This document shows positions 1-7,834 of a DNA stretch of 64,000 bases, in pieces. Under the pieces are notes generated by a model. That model was not told the DNA's origin, made no database searches, and worked only from the letters and a program-made list of their open reading frames with translations. Numbering within the stretch: the first letter of the stretch is position 1; every line of letters starts with the position of its first letter. Position numbers and translations under genes: made by a program. The stretch comes from Oceanobacillus chungangensis. GTDB taxonomy: Bacteria > Bacillota > Bacilli > Bacillales > Amphibacillaceae. Location of the stretch: positions 12,487 through 76,486 of the forward strand of contig NZ_PIOD01000020.1 in assembly GCF_003369565.1 (NCBI RefSeq), given 5' to 3'.

Positions 1-42
1 CTCTATCAACTATGTAGACGAAATTTGAAGGAGGTGAAAAAA

Positions 43-186
43 ATGGTGGTTTTTCTAAGAATAGTAGCACAATTGGGTGCAGCAGCAGCCAGGTGGGCAT
101 GGGCTAACAAAGAAAGAGTTTTGGAACTAATCCTTCAAGGCTTTGGGATCCAATACATCATTGATTACATTAACGCCAGAGCTTAA
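43..186 (+). CDS. leaderless class II bacteriocin peptide 1 (lacticin Q/aureocin A53-like)
   Basis: A 47-residue peptide with no leader or double-glycine site. It starts MVVFLRIVAQLG, has four alanines at 13-16, then RWAWANKERVLELI (17-30), Gly33 and a hydrophobic C-terminus (QYIIDYINARA). The block from Trp18 to Ile43 aligns without gaps to the WAWANK...LNAG...I region of lacticin Q, recalled from memory, and the N-terminus keeps the M-x-x-F-L-basic-hydrophobic-V pattern. Such peptides are made as the active, formyl-Met form and permeabilise membranes of Gram-positive competitors. It is slightly shorter and less cationic (5 basic, 3 acidic residues) than lacticin Q. GGAGGTG sits 6-7 nt before the ATG. 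The downstream ABC transporter and bPH2 proteins support the call. A membrane-active peptide of another type, such as a toxin, is the main alternative. Confidence 0.85.
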   Translation: MVVFLRIVAQLGAAAARWAWANKERVLELILQGFGIQYIIDYINARA

Positions 187-210
187 CGAACGCTCTTAAA
201 CTACATAAGT

Positions 211-231
211 GGTAGAGTCGTAATCTCTATC
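211..231 (+). other. intercistronic inverted repeat between the two bacteriocin genes
   Basis: GGTAGAG (211-217) can pair with CTCTATC (225-231) through one G-U pair. It is the counterpart of the terminator after the second gene but is shorter and lacks a following T-run, so it may be an mRNA-processing or stability hairpin rather than a stop. Confidence 0.5.
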
Positions 232-252
232 TCTTAACAGGAGGTGAAAAAA

Positions 253-396
253 ATGGTGGTTTTTCTAAGAATAGTAGCACAATTGGGTGCAGCAGCAGCG
301 AAGTGGGCATGGGCTAACAAAGCAAGAGTTATGGAACTAATCCTTCAAGGTTTTGGAGTCCAATACATCATTGATTACATCAATGCCAGAGTTTAA
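253..396 (+). CDS. leaderless class II bacteriocin peptide 2 (lacticin Q/aureocin A53-like)
   Basis: A second 47-residue peptide, identical to the upstream one except for R17K, E24A, L27M, I36V and A47V; the WAWANK core, Gly33 and QYIIDYINAR tail are kept. Loss of Glu24 makes it one charge more positive (5 basic, 2 acidic). The ribosome binding site and start context are identical to the first copy, so both should be translated equally well. All five changes are conservative or raise charge, which fits a functional paralogue rather than decay. Whether the pair acts together (as multi-peptide leaderless bacteriocins do) or singly cannot be told from sequence. Confidence 0.85.
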   Translation: MVVFLRIVAQLGAAAAKWAWANKARVMELILQGFGVQYIIDYINARV

Positions 397-420
397 TAAA
401 CTCTCTTATAAACTACATGG

Positions 421-453
421 GGGGTAGAGTCGTAACCTCTATCCCTTATTTTT
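421..453 (+). terminator. Rho-independent terminator of the bacteriocin transcript
   Basis: GGGGTAGAG (421-429) pairs with CTCTATCCC (437-445) through one G-U pair, followed by TTATTTTTA. It lies 25 nt after the second bacteriocin stop codon, so the peptide mRNA is separate from the exporter operon that begins at 1317. Confidence 0.8.
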
Positions 454-549
454 ATAAGGTAATTGCTTTGGAGATATAATCAATCCCTTTGTAAGCCCAT
501 TCCAATTATATATATCATACCACAAAAATATGATATTAAACCTAAAGTT

Positions 550-834
550 TTATTTTATATCATGTGTTTTCATTTTATCTAATTCTCTTTGTCTATTTTT
601 GCGAAGCGTATTCCGACCATGAGACCATTGTTGTAGAAGAAAAACGAGTCCAACGATAAGAAATAAAACGTAAGCAAGAATACTTTCAATCCGGTCAGTG
701 ATTAGCATCCAGGTTAAGCCAGCCACAAATAGAATGGGAACAATAGCTCCCAAATAAACATTATTTCGAGATGATAAAAGGTACTGTAAAGCTAAGGTTG
801 CTACAATTAATAGAATAGATACGATTTCATTCAT
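550..834 (-). CDS. small membrane protein next to the DUF2089 regulator
   Basis: A 94-residue protein with three hydrophobic segments (about 4-20, 25-45, 50-68) and a highly basic, hydrophilic C-terminal tail rich in Arg and Lys. Its start overlaps the end of the DUF2089 gene by 8 bp, so the two are translationally coupled. I recognise the pairing of a DUF2089 protein with a small membrane protein from other Bacillaceae, but no function is known to me. In this context it could sense membrane state or peptide, or contribute to immunity (inference). Confidence 0.7.
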   Translation of the reverse strand: MNEIVSILLIVATLALQYLLSSRNNVYLGAIVPILFVAGLTWMLITDRIESILAYVLFLIVGLVFLLQQWSHGRNTLRKNRQRELDKMKTHDIK

Positions 835-1132
835 TATTGTTCATCCTTTCAGATTTATATTTTTCAATGATATTCTTCGCGTCATCTAAGTTGATACGAT
901 TTTCAATAGCTAGTTGTTTAACATAGCTAATTAATGGTTCCTTTTCTAAATCCACATTCATTTCAATCTTTTGGATGATCCGATCTAGTCTAATTCTTAC
1001 AGTAGGATAAGAAACCCCGTAACCTTTAGCAATCTGTTTTAATGATCCAGAGCTTAATACGAATTTTCTAATAAATTCTATATCCTCATTATCCAAGGAT
1101 AATATCCAAGCTGGTATTTCATCCTTATTCAT
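827..1132 (-). CDS. DUF2089-family helix-turn-helix regulator
   Basis: A 101-residue protein matching the DUF2089 pattern: PAWILSLDNEDIEFIRKF near the N-terminus, then a helix-turn-helix (about 29-56) with SGSLKQIAKGYGVSYPTVR. The ATG is preceded by GAGGGGG. It is divergent from the DUF4064/ABC transporter operon, with about 180 AT-rich bases between the starts, and lies between the peptide genes and the exporter genes. It is the natural candidate for controlling the cluster; whether it activates or represses is not visible. Confidence 0.75.
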   Translation of the reverse strand: MNKDEIPAWILSLDNEDIEFIRKFVLSSGSLKQIAKGYGVSYPTVRIRLDRIIQKIEMNVDLEKEPLISYVKQLAIENRINLDDAKNIIEKYKSERMNNNE

Positions 1133-1316
1133 TTATATTCCCCCTCACATTTATAATATAGCACACCGTTTAATTAAATGAAAGTAATTTTGAGTAAAGA
1201 TATAAACTTTATTTAATAATTCTTTAATAATATTAAAAAAATAGTTGATTTTACATTTAACTTTATGTTAAGGTGATGTCAAGATAATTACAAAAACTAA
1301 TTTGGAGGCGTTAAAA

Positions 1317-1739
1317 ATGAAACGTACAGGTGAATTTTTATTTTCTTTAATAGGGGTTATTTTGTTTAGTCTTTTGTTTGTAGGCAGCCTAGTTTTCTAT
1401 GGTAATATGCAGAACAGCTCAGCAACAGAAGAATTGGCACAGGAATTTCTAACTGATGAAAATATAACAGAGGTGACGGTTGGACAGGTAGTTACATTTC
1501 TGGAGAATGGAGTATTATATTTCGGGGTTATCTCACTTATATGTGCCGTTTTAGGAATTGTTTCAATTGTATTACTTAAAAGAGACATTAAATCTAATGC
1601 AGCAGGTAAAATTTTAATTACTACGGCAATACTTAGCACAATTCTTACTTTAATTGTGGGCATTGTAGCGTCTTGGGCATATCTAATCGCAGGTATAACA
1701 TCCACAGTGCGCACTAAAAAAATCAGGAAAGCGGCCTAA
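1317..1739 (+). CDS. DUF4064-type four-helix membrane protein of the bacteriocin cluster
   Basis: A 140-residue protein beginning MKRTGEFLFSLIG, with hydrophobic segments near 8-28, 62-85, 96-116 and 118-132; the extracellular stretch between segments 1 and 2 carries acidic residues. This is the layout of DUF4064 proteins. A TTG at 1302 is in frame, but GGAGG at 1304-1308 is the ribosome binding site for the ATG at 1317, so I use that start. It is the first gene of the plus-strand operon that continues into the ABC transporter. A role in peptide export or self-protection is inferred only from position. Confidence 0.7.
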   Translation: MKRTGEFLFSLIGVILFSLLFVGSLVFYGNMQNSSATEELAQEFLTDENITEVTVGQVVTFLENGVLYFGVISLICAVLGIVSIVLLKRDIKSNAAGKILITTAILSTILTLIVGIVASWAYLIAGITSTVRTKKIRKAA

Positions 1740-1772
1740 AACTATTCATTCGAAAAGAGAAGAGGAGATTGT

Positions 1773-2462
1773 ATGTTTGCTATAACTATAAAAGAATTTA
1801 CGTCACTATTTAAAAGTACCAGGTCAATCATCATTATCATTTTTCTTTTTGGGGTTACAGCCGGGTCAGCTAAGCTAATAAGTCAATTTGAGACGCAGTT
1901 GAGGGATTTGGGGTTAGGGGACAATGCGTTTGTTGGGGGTTTGATGATACTGCTTTTTTTGGCAGGCCCCCTTTTTGTTACCAGCATATCCCACAGTATC
2001 GTAAATAAGGAAATCGACTCAAGAACGATTAGATTTTTAGCTACTAAAACTTCCCGAGATAATATAATTCTAGGGAAGTTCTTAGGAAATATTTTGTTCT
2101 GGATTATCTGTTTAATTACTGCTTTATTGTTGATTATTCCCTTTTCTGAGGCGTTTTATTTTTCCGAATTCTTTCAGAGCATCATATTTGTTTCTTATTT
2201 CGTTGGTTTAACAATATTTCTTTCAACGATTATTGGAAATCCATCTTTGACAATGTTTCTAGGAATCACCATTTCAATTGTTTTACCAATCTTAGGTATA
2301 TGGGGTATGTTTTCAGAAAACCTAATTATTAAATTTATCTCGTACCTCACTCCCTATTTCTACTACACACATGAAAATACGTACTACACTTATTTTGTTG
2401 CAATTTTTACTTTTATGTATTTGATACTAAGCTTAATTGTATTTAGGAGGAGAGATTTGTAA
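1773..2462 (+). CDS. ABC-2 type transporter permease (bacteriocin export/immunity)
   Basis: A 229-residue integral membrane protein with about six hydrophobic segments (18-35, 48-70, 95-120, 130-150, 155-178, 205-224). It contains the short amphipathic stretch NKEIDSRTIRFLATKTSRDNI that resembles the coupling region of ABC-2 permeases. GAGGAGA precedes the ATG. Its stop codon overlaps the ATPase start (TAATG), so permease and ATPase are made together. In leaderless bacteriocin loci, ABC-2 transporters export the peptide or remove it from the membrane. Confidence 0.85.
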   Translation: MFAITIKEFTSLFKSTRSIIIIIFLFGVTAGSAKLISQFETQLRDLGLGDNAFVGGLMILLFLAGPLFVTSISHSIVNKEIDSRTIRFLATKTSRDNIILGKFLGNILFWIICLITALLLIIPFSEAFYFSEFFQSIIFVSYFVGLTIFLSTIIGNPSLTMFLGITISIVLPILGIWGMFSENLIIKFISYLTPYFYYTHENTYYTYFVAIFTFMYLILSLIVFRRRDL

Positions 2463-3391
2463 TGAAAGCAATCAGCACTTGGGATTTGACTAAAAGGTAC
2501 GGTAATAAGACAGTAGTTAATAATCTAAATCTGGAAATAGAGAAAGGCAGTATCTTTGGTTTCTTAGGAAAGAATGGAGCCGGGAAGTCTACATTTATCA
2601 ATATGATTACAGGGTTAACGAGGCCAACATCCGGTTCCTTCGAAATCCTAGGGGAGGAAGGAAATTCCTTAAAAAAAGTACGACATAGAATAGGTGTACT
2701 ACCTGATTATTCTACTTTTTACGAGACTTATACAGCTTTAGATCACCTAAAATATTATAGTAAAATTTTGCGGCTCTCTTTAACTACACAGGAGTTAAAG
2801 GATATTCTAAAGAAGGTGGAATTGGAGGATGCCATTAATCTAAAAACAAAGAACTTTTCATTCGGAATGAAAAAGAAGCTAGGTCTTGCACAAGCTTTAA
2901 TAAATAAACCCGATCTTTTATTTTTAGATGAGCCCACATCCGGTGTGGATGCAAATTCAATTTTAAATATCCATTCCTTGATCCGAGAAGTATCCGCTCA
3001 AGGTACAACCATTTTTTTAACATCGCACAACTTAGATGAAGTTGAAAAACTATGTGATGATATAGCTATTATGAACAAAGGAATTATCCAGATTAAAGGG
3101 AATATGCAGCAATTACGGAAACAATATCAAGATAATATATCTGTATATATTAAACATGAATCAATATCAGAAACTAAACAAAGTAAATTACGAAACGATA
3201 TGGGTTTATTTGTAAAAAATGTTAACATTGCTGCTGATCATTCGGAGTTTCACATTGAAGATGAAAGCGCCATACCTAAAATTAATAACTATTTAGTCAG
3301 CGAAAATATTAGTGTATATAGATTGGAAGTCGAAGAACCATCTTTAGAAGAAATCTTTTTAAATTTGGGAGAAAAGAAACATAGTGCTTAA
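2462..3391 (+). CDS. ABC transporter ATP-binding protein (bacteriocin export/immunity)
   Basis: A 309-residue ATPase with Walker A GKNGAGKST (36-44), signature SFGMK (133-137), Walker B LLFLDEP (152-158) and switch His189. The last 90 residues form the variable C-terminal extension common in CcmA/BcrA-type ATPases. The signature reads SFGMK instead of LSGGQ, as in many drug and lantibiotic immunity ATPases. It is coupled to the preceding permease by a one-base overlap. It most likely powers export of, or immunity to, the peptides encoded at 43-396. Confidence 0.88.
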   Translation: MKAISTWDLTKRYGNKTVVNNLNLEIEKGSIFGFLGKNGAGKSTFINMITGLTRPTSGSFEILGEEGNSLKKVRHRIGVLPDYSTFYETYTALDHLKYYSKILRLSLTTQELKDILKKVELEDAINLKTKNFSFGMKKKLGLAQALINKPDLLFLDEPTSGVDANSILNIHSLIREVSAQGTTIFLTSHNLDEVEKLCDDIAIMNKGIIQIKGNMQQLRKQYQDNISVYIKHESISETKQSKLRNDMGLFVKNVNIAADHSEFHIEDESAIPKINNYLVSENISVYRLEVEEPSLEEIFLNLGEKKHSA

Positions 3392-3502
3392 TGATACTTG
3401 GATTAGATAAATTTGGCAGTCTATCGGTTACGATTATTGGTTTGCATTTGTGCATCTAGTTTCTACATAGGCATTTAAATATAGGTGAAGGAGAGATTAA
3501 AA

Positions 3503-4027
3503 ATGTACGTACTTAAAGAACCAACGCAAAAAATTTCGCCCGATGCCATAAAAGTATGGAGAATAACAGATACCATTAGTATTATCATTTTTTTGGTTAC
3601 CTTAACTTTTCTTCTGTATCTACATTATTCCTATCAGTGGGATTTCTGGATAGGTGCTGTCATCTACTCATTGATAGGAGTTACATGTGTCTCCGCAATA
3701 ATAGAACTTATCATTCTACCGGTTTATAAACAAAAAACCTGGAGATACGAAATTGACAGCAACTGTATACAACTAAAACACGGGGGAGCTATCAAAAAAA
3801 CACACATGATTATCCCTATGGATAAAGTGTATTTTGTTGATACCTATCAAGGGCCCATTTTAAAAAGGTATAAGTTGGCGGCTATAAAAATTGGGACCGT
3901 TGGTTATGTTCACGAGATTCCTAATCTTCCGGAGGAAAAGGCTTCAGAAATCCGTAATTATATTGCTTCTTTGACGGAGCTATATAAAGAAAAGGAGGAT
4001 ACCAATGGAGATCAAACCCGTGGATGA
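3503..4027 (+). CDS. YdbS-like bPH2-domain membrane protein
   Basis: A 174-residue protein: two membrane segments (about 21-42 and 48-70) followed by one bacterial pleckstrin-homology domain (bPH2/DUF304, about 78-165; WRYEIDSNCIQLKHGG...IPMDKVYFVDT). A GTG at 3485 is in frame, but GAAGGAGAG lies just upstream of the ATG at 3503, so that is the start. B. subtilis YdbS, with YdbT, gives resistance to peptides from related bacilli, and bPH2 proteins are regular members of aureocin A53-like loci. It overlaps the next gene by 23 bp. Confidence 0.85.
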   Translation: MYVLKEPTQKISPDAIKVWRITDTISIIIFLVTLTFLLYLHYSYQWDFWIGAVIYSLIGVTCVSAIIELIILPVYKQKTWRYEIDSNCIQLKHGGAIKKTHMIIPMDKVYFVDTYQGPILKRYKLAAIKIGTVGYVHEIPNLPEEKASEIRNYIASLTELYKEKEDTNGDQTRG

Positions 4028-5552
4028 GAAATCGCTCACTTTAAAGAAATTGCATCCCTCGTGGATTGGTTTCAAACTTTTTAAATCGATGAGGAGTTTA
4101 ATTTTATTTATCATATTTGTTTTTATGGTTTTAGATATTTCCTCTAATTCTATTTTCTCAATTTATGGATTTAGCCTAATTGGATTATTTATCGTATATC
4201 AAATAGGAACAACGATATTGGAGTGGAAACATTTCACTTATTACCTTAACGGGGAAGAGCTTTTTATTAACAAGGGGAAATTTGTTACGATGAAACGATA
4301 TTTTCCATTGGAGAACATCCAAGGGATAAATCAAAATACTTCTTTCTTTCATCGATTACTTGGACTAACTTCATTATTAATAGATGTTGGATCTAGTGAT
4401 AAAAATACATCAATAAAATTAGAAATGATATCATTGAAGGAAGCATCCAATATAAAGAAAACACTCTCTGAATTTGGCAATATTAACGTAAGTAAAGAAG
4501 AATACACAGAGGAAATCAGCGATGAAGAACTGAAAGGAAATTCTTTGGATAAAAACATACATTATGAAATAGAGTTAAGTGAAATTCTTATTGCTTCTCT
4601 AACTTCTCTAAGGCTACTTTTCTTTCTAACCGTTCTTTACACGATTTATTCGGAATTAAGCCAATTCTTTTCTATTGAAGAACATGTCAATAAAATCCTA
4701 AATTACTTCCAATCATCTGTGACAATGCTAAGTGTAGGGATAGTTTTATTGTTAGTTTGTTCAATGGTATATGGAGTGCTAAAAACGTATCTACAATACG
4801 GGGGGTTAAAAGTCACTTCTGATCCTTATCGGATTTATATTGAGAAGGGGAAAGGAAGCAAAACTAATTTTTCAATACCGAAAGATAAAATTCAGGCTTT
4901 GAGTATTAATAGTGGTTTCATCCATAAGGTATTGAATATAGTAAACGTAAAACTAATCAGTTCTATTGATACAGACGATCAGGATGTTAAAGCCTCTAAT
5001 GTTTTATTTCCATTTATTGAAAGAAGTAAAGCGTTCAAATTAATACCTGAAGTTATACCAACAATAGAATTATCGAAAAATATAGTTAACATTCCGAAGC
5101 AGTCTTTATTTGTAAAGCTATTACGAACGACTTATGCTTGGCTTTTATTCCCTTTAGTTATTTATTATTTTATCCCGGGTTTTTGGTATATTGCATTATT
5201 GATTTTCGTATTTACAATCACTTCTCAAATATTAAGTGGTTTATTTAGTGGTTACGCTCTCAACGAATCGTTTCTCCAACTAAAAAAAGGCTCTATAGCC
5301 ACAAGAATGTTTGTTACGAAGAGAGACAAAATTGAAAGATTAATGATGTCTCAATCAATGATTCAAAGGAAGATGGGTCTAGCCTCATTAAAAGTTACCA
5401 TACGATCCAGACCAACTAAAGTTATTACTATTCACGACATTCCATTACAAATAGCGCTTCAATGCCAATCATGGTATATAGAGGGAAAGAATTTTTCTAC
5501 AGAGTTAACAATTCCAAATAAACTTCAGAATAATACTAATTTGTACCATTAA
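4005..5552 (+). CDS. YdbT-like membrane protein with three bPH2 domains
   Basis: A 515-residue protein alternating membrane hairpins and bPH2 domains: hydrophobic pair near 25-65, bPH2 about 76-150, hydrophobic region 195-260, bPH2 about 265-335, hydrophobic pair 370-415, bPH2 about 420-490. Each domain shows the repeated pattern of a basic strand, a K-x-x-I-x-x-[IL] strand and a conserved hydrophobic end (for example FPLENIQGI, IPKDKIQAL, TKRDKIERL). This is the architecture of B. subtilis YdbT. It is translated from within the upstream YdbS-like gene (AAGGAGGA before the ATG), suggesting a stoichiometric complex. Immunity or secretion of the leaderless peptides is the likely role. Confidence 0.85.
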   Translation: MEIKPVDEKSLTLKKLHPSWIGFKLFKSMRSLILFIIFVFMVLDISSNSIFSIYGFSLIGLFIVYQIGTTILEWKHFTYYLNGEELFINKGKFVTMKRYFPLENIQGINQNTSFFHRLLGLTSLLIDVGSSDKNTSIKLEMISLKEASNIKKTLSEFGNINVSKEEYTEEISDEELKGNSLDKNIHYEIELSEILIASLTSLRLLFFLTVLYTIYSELSQFFSIEEHVNKILNYFQSSVTMLSVGIVLLLVCSMVYGVLKTYLQYGGLKVTSDPYRIYIEKGKGSKTNFSIPKDKIQALSINSGFIHKVLNIVNVKLISSIDTDDQDVKASNVLFPFIERSKAFKLIPEVIPTIELSKNIVNIPKQSLFVKLLRTTYAWLLFPLVIYYFIPGFWYIALLIFVFTITSQILSGLFSGYALNESFLQLKKGSIATRMFVTKRDKIERLMMSQSMIQRKMGLASLKVTIRSRPTKVITIHDIPLQIALQCQSWYIEGKNFSTELTIPNKLQNNTNLYH

Positions 5553-5592
5553 GTAATTGAGCTTCTAGGTTAGCGTATTTTTCAATAAAAAA

Positions 5593-5637
5593 GAACCTGA
5601 AATAAGCGATTGTTATATGCTCAATTCCAGGTTTTTT
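5593..5637 (+). terminator. Rho-independent terminator of the exporter/immunity operon
   Basis: An imperfect hairpin with AACCTG (5594-5599) pairing CAGGTT (5628-5633), followed by a T-run, 40 bp after the YdbT-like gene. Confidence 0.7.
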
Positions 5638-6097
5638 TCTTTTGTTTTCTTTGACTCTCTATTAATAGATTTTTCATTCTCACTTTCCTTCTTCGTCTCA
5701 TTCAGGTGAGTTAATTTGCTTTCAGTATCCTGATACTTTTTCAACACTTGTCCAAATTTTGGGGATACTTTTGAATCACATAGATTGCTTTGTTCATCTG
5801 CTGCGTCTTCATCTTTTCAATTTTTATAATCAGCTTGTTCTCCAGCTGGCATACTTGTTCAAGCTTATTGCTAGTGCCACTGGCATTGTAATTGCCAATT
5901 AAACATGGAATAAAGCGTGTCACCATAGGCAAAAATATTCGTGGTCTAAGCTGGTCATACACTGTTAGAATTCCATAGGTGGTAACGTTTTAAGTTTTAA
6001 GAGTTGAATAATATGAGATTCTGAAAAAATTCTATAAAAATATTAAACACCCGAGAGCCATAGAAGGAAGAAGGTTATTGATAGAACAAAAGGGGTA
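5638..6097. other. non-coding stretch with no recognisable intact gene
   Basis: A 73-codon open frame on the minus strand (5741-5962) has no ribosome binding site and no family I recognise; its Lys/Gln-rich helical tail continues past the stop in broken frames, so it may be the remnant of a decayed gene. I see nothing else here. Confidence 0.4.
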
Positions 6098-6437
6098 ATG
6101 ATAAATAGAGAATTATTATAAATGTATTGTAGTAGCTGTCGATGGTTCAGAAGAAGATGGCCGAGCTAGTGTTGGCGATGCACAGCACATCAGAATAACT
6201 TGTTAATGGCTAAAAAGCGCGCAGGCTGAGGGTGTTGGAAACGTAAAAGCAGTAATTGAATATGGATCACCAAGAACAGTTATCACGAACGAGATTGCTG
6301 ACTCTGTTGGTGCTGATTTAATTATTTGTGGTGCAACAGGATTTATTACAATTGAACGTTATTTATTGGTTCTGTATCTGAAACAATCATACGCTCTGCT
6401 AAGTGTGATGTGTTTAGTTATCCGAACACCAGAATGA
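6098..6437 (+). pseudogene. universal stress protein (UspA family) pseudogene
   Basis: Fragments of a UspA-family protein appear in different frames: KCIVVAVDGSEE at the N-terminus, then after a deletion and stop VIEYGSPRTVITNEIAD and GADLIICGATG, then after one shift GSVSETIIRSAKCDV, and after another LVIRTPE followed by TGA (6435-6437). These are the conserved blocks of Usp proteins, including the GxxG...GS ATP-binding motif. At least two frameshifts, a deletion and stops make it non-functional. Confidence 0.8.
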
Positions 6438-6451
6438 TAGAATATAAATAA

Positions 6452-6499
6452 AAAAGAACGCATTTTGATAGAGATTTTATCAAAATGCGTTCTTTTATT
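6452..6499 (+). terminator. perfect 19-bp hairpin terminator
   Basis: A 19-nt arm at 6452-6470 is exactly complementary to 6478-6496, with a 7-nt loop. A-rich and T-rich flanks on both sides make it able to stop transcription in either direction. It follows the UspA remnant by 15 bp and has outlived it. Confidence 0.9.
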
Positions 6500-6616
6500 T
6501 CTCTGTTATAAAGAATACATAGGTTAAGGTTTTGAAGAAATGAATTCTTTCGATATAATTTGAATGAGTATGAAGAGAAAAAATAAACTTTAACATTAAA
6601 ATTTAGGAGCAATGGA

Positions 6617-6733
6617 ATGAATAATTATTCAACAACGACATTAACGATGGTAAGTAACTTTAACGTATCACCAGAAAGTGTGTTTGATGCATGGCTGAAT
6701 CCTGAAATGATGCGAAAGTGGTTTTTCGCCTAG
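6617..6733 (+). pseudogene. truncated SRPBCC (AHSA1-like) protein gene
   Basis: A 38-codon frame (MNNYSTTTLTMVSNF...FDAWLNPEMMRKWFFA, then TAG) matches the first helix and strand of activator-of-Hsp90-homologue (AHSA1/SRPBCC) proteins, normally about 140-160 residues. TAGGAG lies upstream. I see no continuation of the fold downstream, so the gene has lost its 3' part. Confidence 0.75.
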
Positions 6734-6889
6734 AAAATTAGTGTTTATCTTTAACATGCCGTAGTTTAACGAATTAGAGTGCTTCTCTTATTTATTTGGT
6801 TGTTTTCAATTGTGTAATTATTATTTATTCTATATAATGTATATTTATACATCACCTCAATTGGGGTTGTTTCGAGAAAGGAGCATCTT

Positions 6890-7525
6890 ATGATAGCGGC
6901 ATTATTTACTTATATTTTACTTGGGCTTGCTTTATCTTTAACTCCGGGTGCAATGACGGTGCAAATGGTGAAGCAGGCACTGCGAAACGGCTTCCTTAGT
7001 GGTTGGTTCGTTGGACTTGGGGGAATGACGATTGATCTGACGCTAATTACATTGATTTACTTTGGCTTTTCGCATTTTCTAACACATCCAATAGTTGAAA
7101 CGGTCATGTGGCTAGTCGGTTTTGTTTTTCTGCTGATACTTGGGATTGATAGTTTGAAAGAATCCGGTAAGCCAGTTGATTTTAGTGGAACTGCACCGAA
7201 GCGGTCATTATTAAAGGCATTCTCCTCGGGATTTTTCATGGCAATTTCACCAGCGAATATTGTCTTTTGGGTAGGGATATTCGGTCCATTATTAGTATCT
7301 TCCTTAAATAATGTTAATGGAGTGCATTTTAGTGTTGTAGCGGCTGGAATTCTAGTTGGAATCTTAATCCATGACATCGGGTTGATGAGTATCATTCATT
7401 ACACAAGGCGATTTGTAAACCAAATGATATTAAAATGGGTTTCAATTATCGCTGCAATTCTCTTATTTGGATTTAGTATTTATTTTGGCTATGAATTTAT
7501 AACTCAATTACTTTCCTATTTATAA
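6890..7525 (+). CDS. LysE/RhtB-family amino acid exporter
   Basis: A 211-residue membrane protein with six hydrophobic segments. The N-terminal ALSLTPGAMTVQMVKQALRNGFLSGW block is the LysE/RhtB signature region, and a second conserved block SPANIVFWVGIFGP starts near residue 120. Length is normal for the family. These proteins export amino acids or small metabolites; the substrate cannot be read from sequence. AAAGGAG precedes the ATG. The gene stands alone between decayed regions. Confidence 0.85.
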   Translation: MIAALFTYILLGLALSLTPGAMTVQMVKQALRNGFLSGWFVGLGGMTIDLTLITLIYFGFSHFLTHPIVETVMWLVGFVFLLILGIDSLKESGKPVDFSGTAPKRSLLKAFSSGFFMAISPANIVFWVGIFGPLLVSSLNNVNGVHFSVVAAGILVGILIHDIGLMSIIHYTRRFVNQMILKWVSIIAAILLFGFSIYFGYEFITQLLSYL

Positions 7526-7834
7526 GGGTTGGTTCCTCCTCCGCGATTTATTTACAGGGAAGATGAAAGGATATTAGGATTCAAACAAACGTTTGATTGA
7601 ATATTATAGGGAGTTGGAATCAGTATTTGAGTTCTATATCGAATAGCTGGGAATTAGAAAAGAAAAGCAAGAGGGGCTGGAAGAGGAAAAGATTAGCATT
7701 TTAAAAATAGTGTGAGTATTATTTTTCAGTTTGTGCAGACGAAAATAAAGGTGTAAGAAAATATGCAGTTCCATTATAATTACAATAACAATAATCTTAT
7801 TTTTACTGAAAATGTACAGAGTGGAGGTATTTAA
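7526..7834. other. intergenic, no recognisable feature
   Basis: Short broken frames rich in Lys and Glu occur at 7600-7720 but show no family resemblance. GGAGG at the right end is the ribosome binding site of the deaminase gene. Confidence 0.4.

Larger units (their letters stand above)
30..449 (+). repeat. tandem duplication of a bacteriocin gene unit (period about 210 bp)
   Basis: Two consecutive units of about 210 bp (30-239 and 240-449) each contain the same ribosome binding site (GGAGGTG), a 47-codon gene and a downstream inverted repeat (GGTAGAG...CTCTATC type). The two coding parts differ at about ten of 144 positions, half of them silent. The window opens with CTCTATC, the right arm of the same inverted repeat, so another unit may lie just upstream of the window (inference). 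Confidence 0.9.

Noticed and set aside
30-449. Tandem repeat resembling a CRISPR or satellite array
   Set aside because: The repeated unit is a 210-bp gene unit with coding-type substitutions, not short repeats with unique spacers.
1302-1316. TTG start extending the DUF4064 protein by five residues
   Set aside because: That stretch contains the GGAGG ribosome binding site for the ATG at 1317.
5741-5962. 73-codon minus-strand frame
   Set aside because: No ribosome binding site, no recognised family; at most a decayed remnant.
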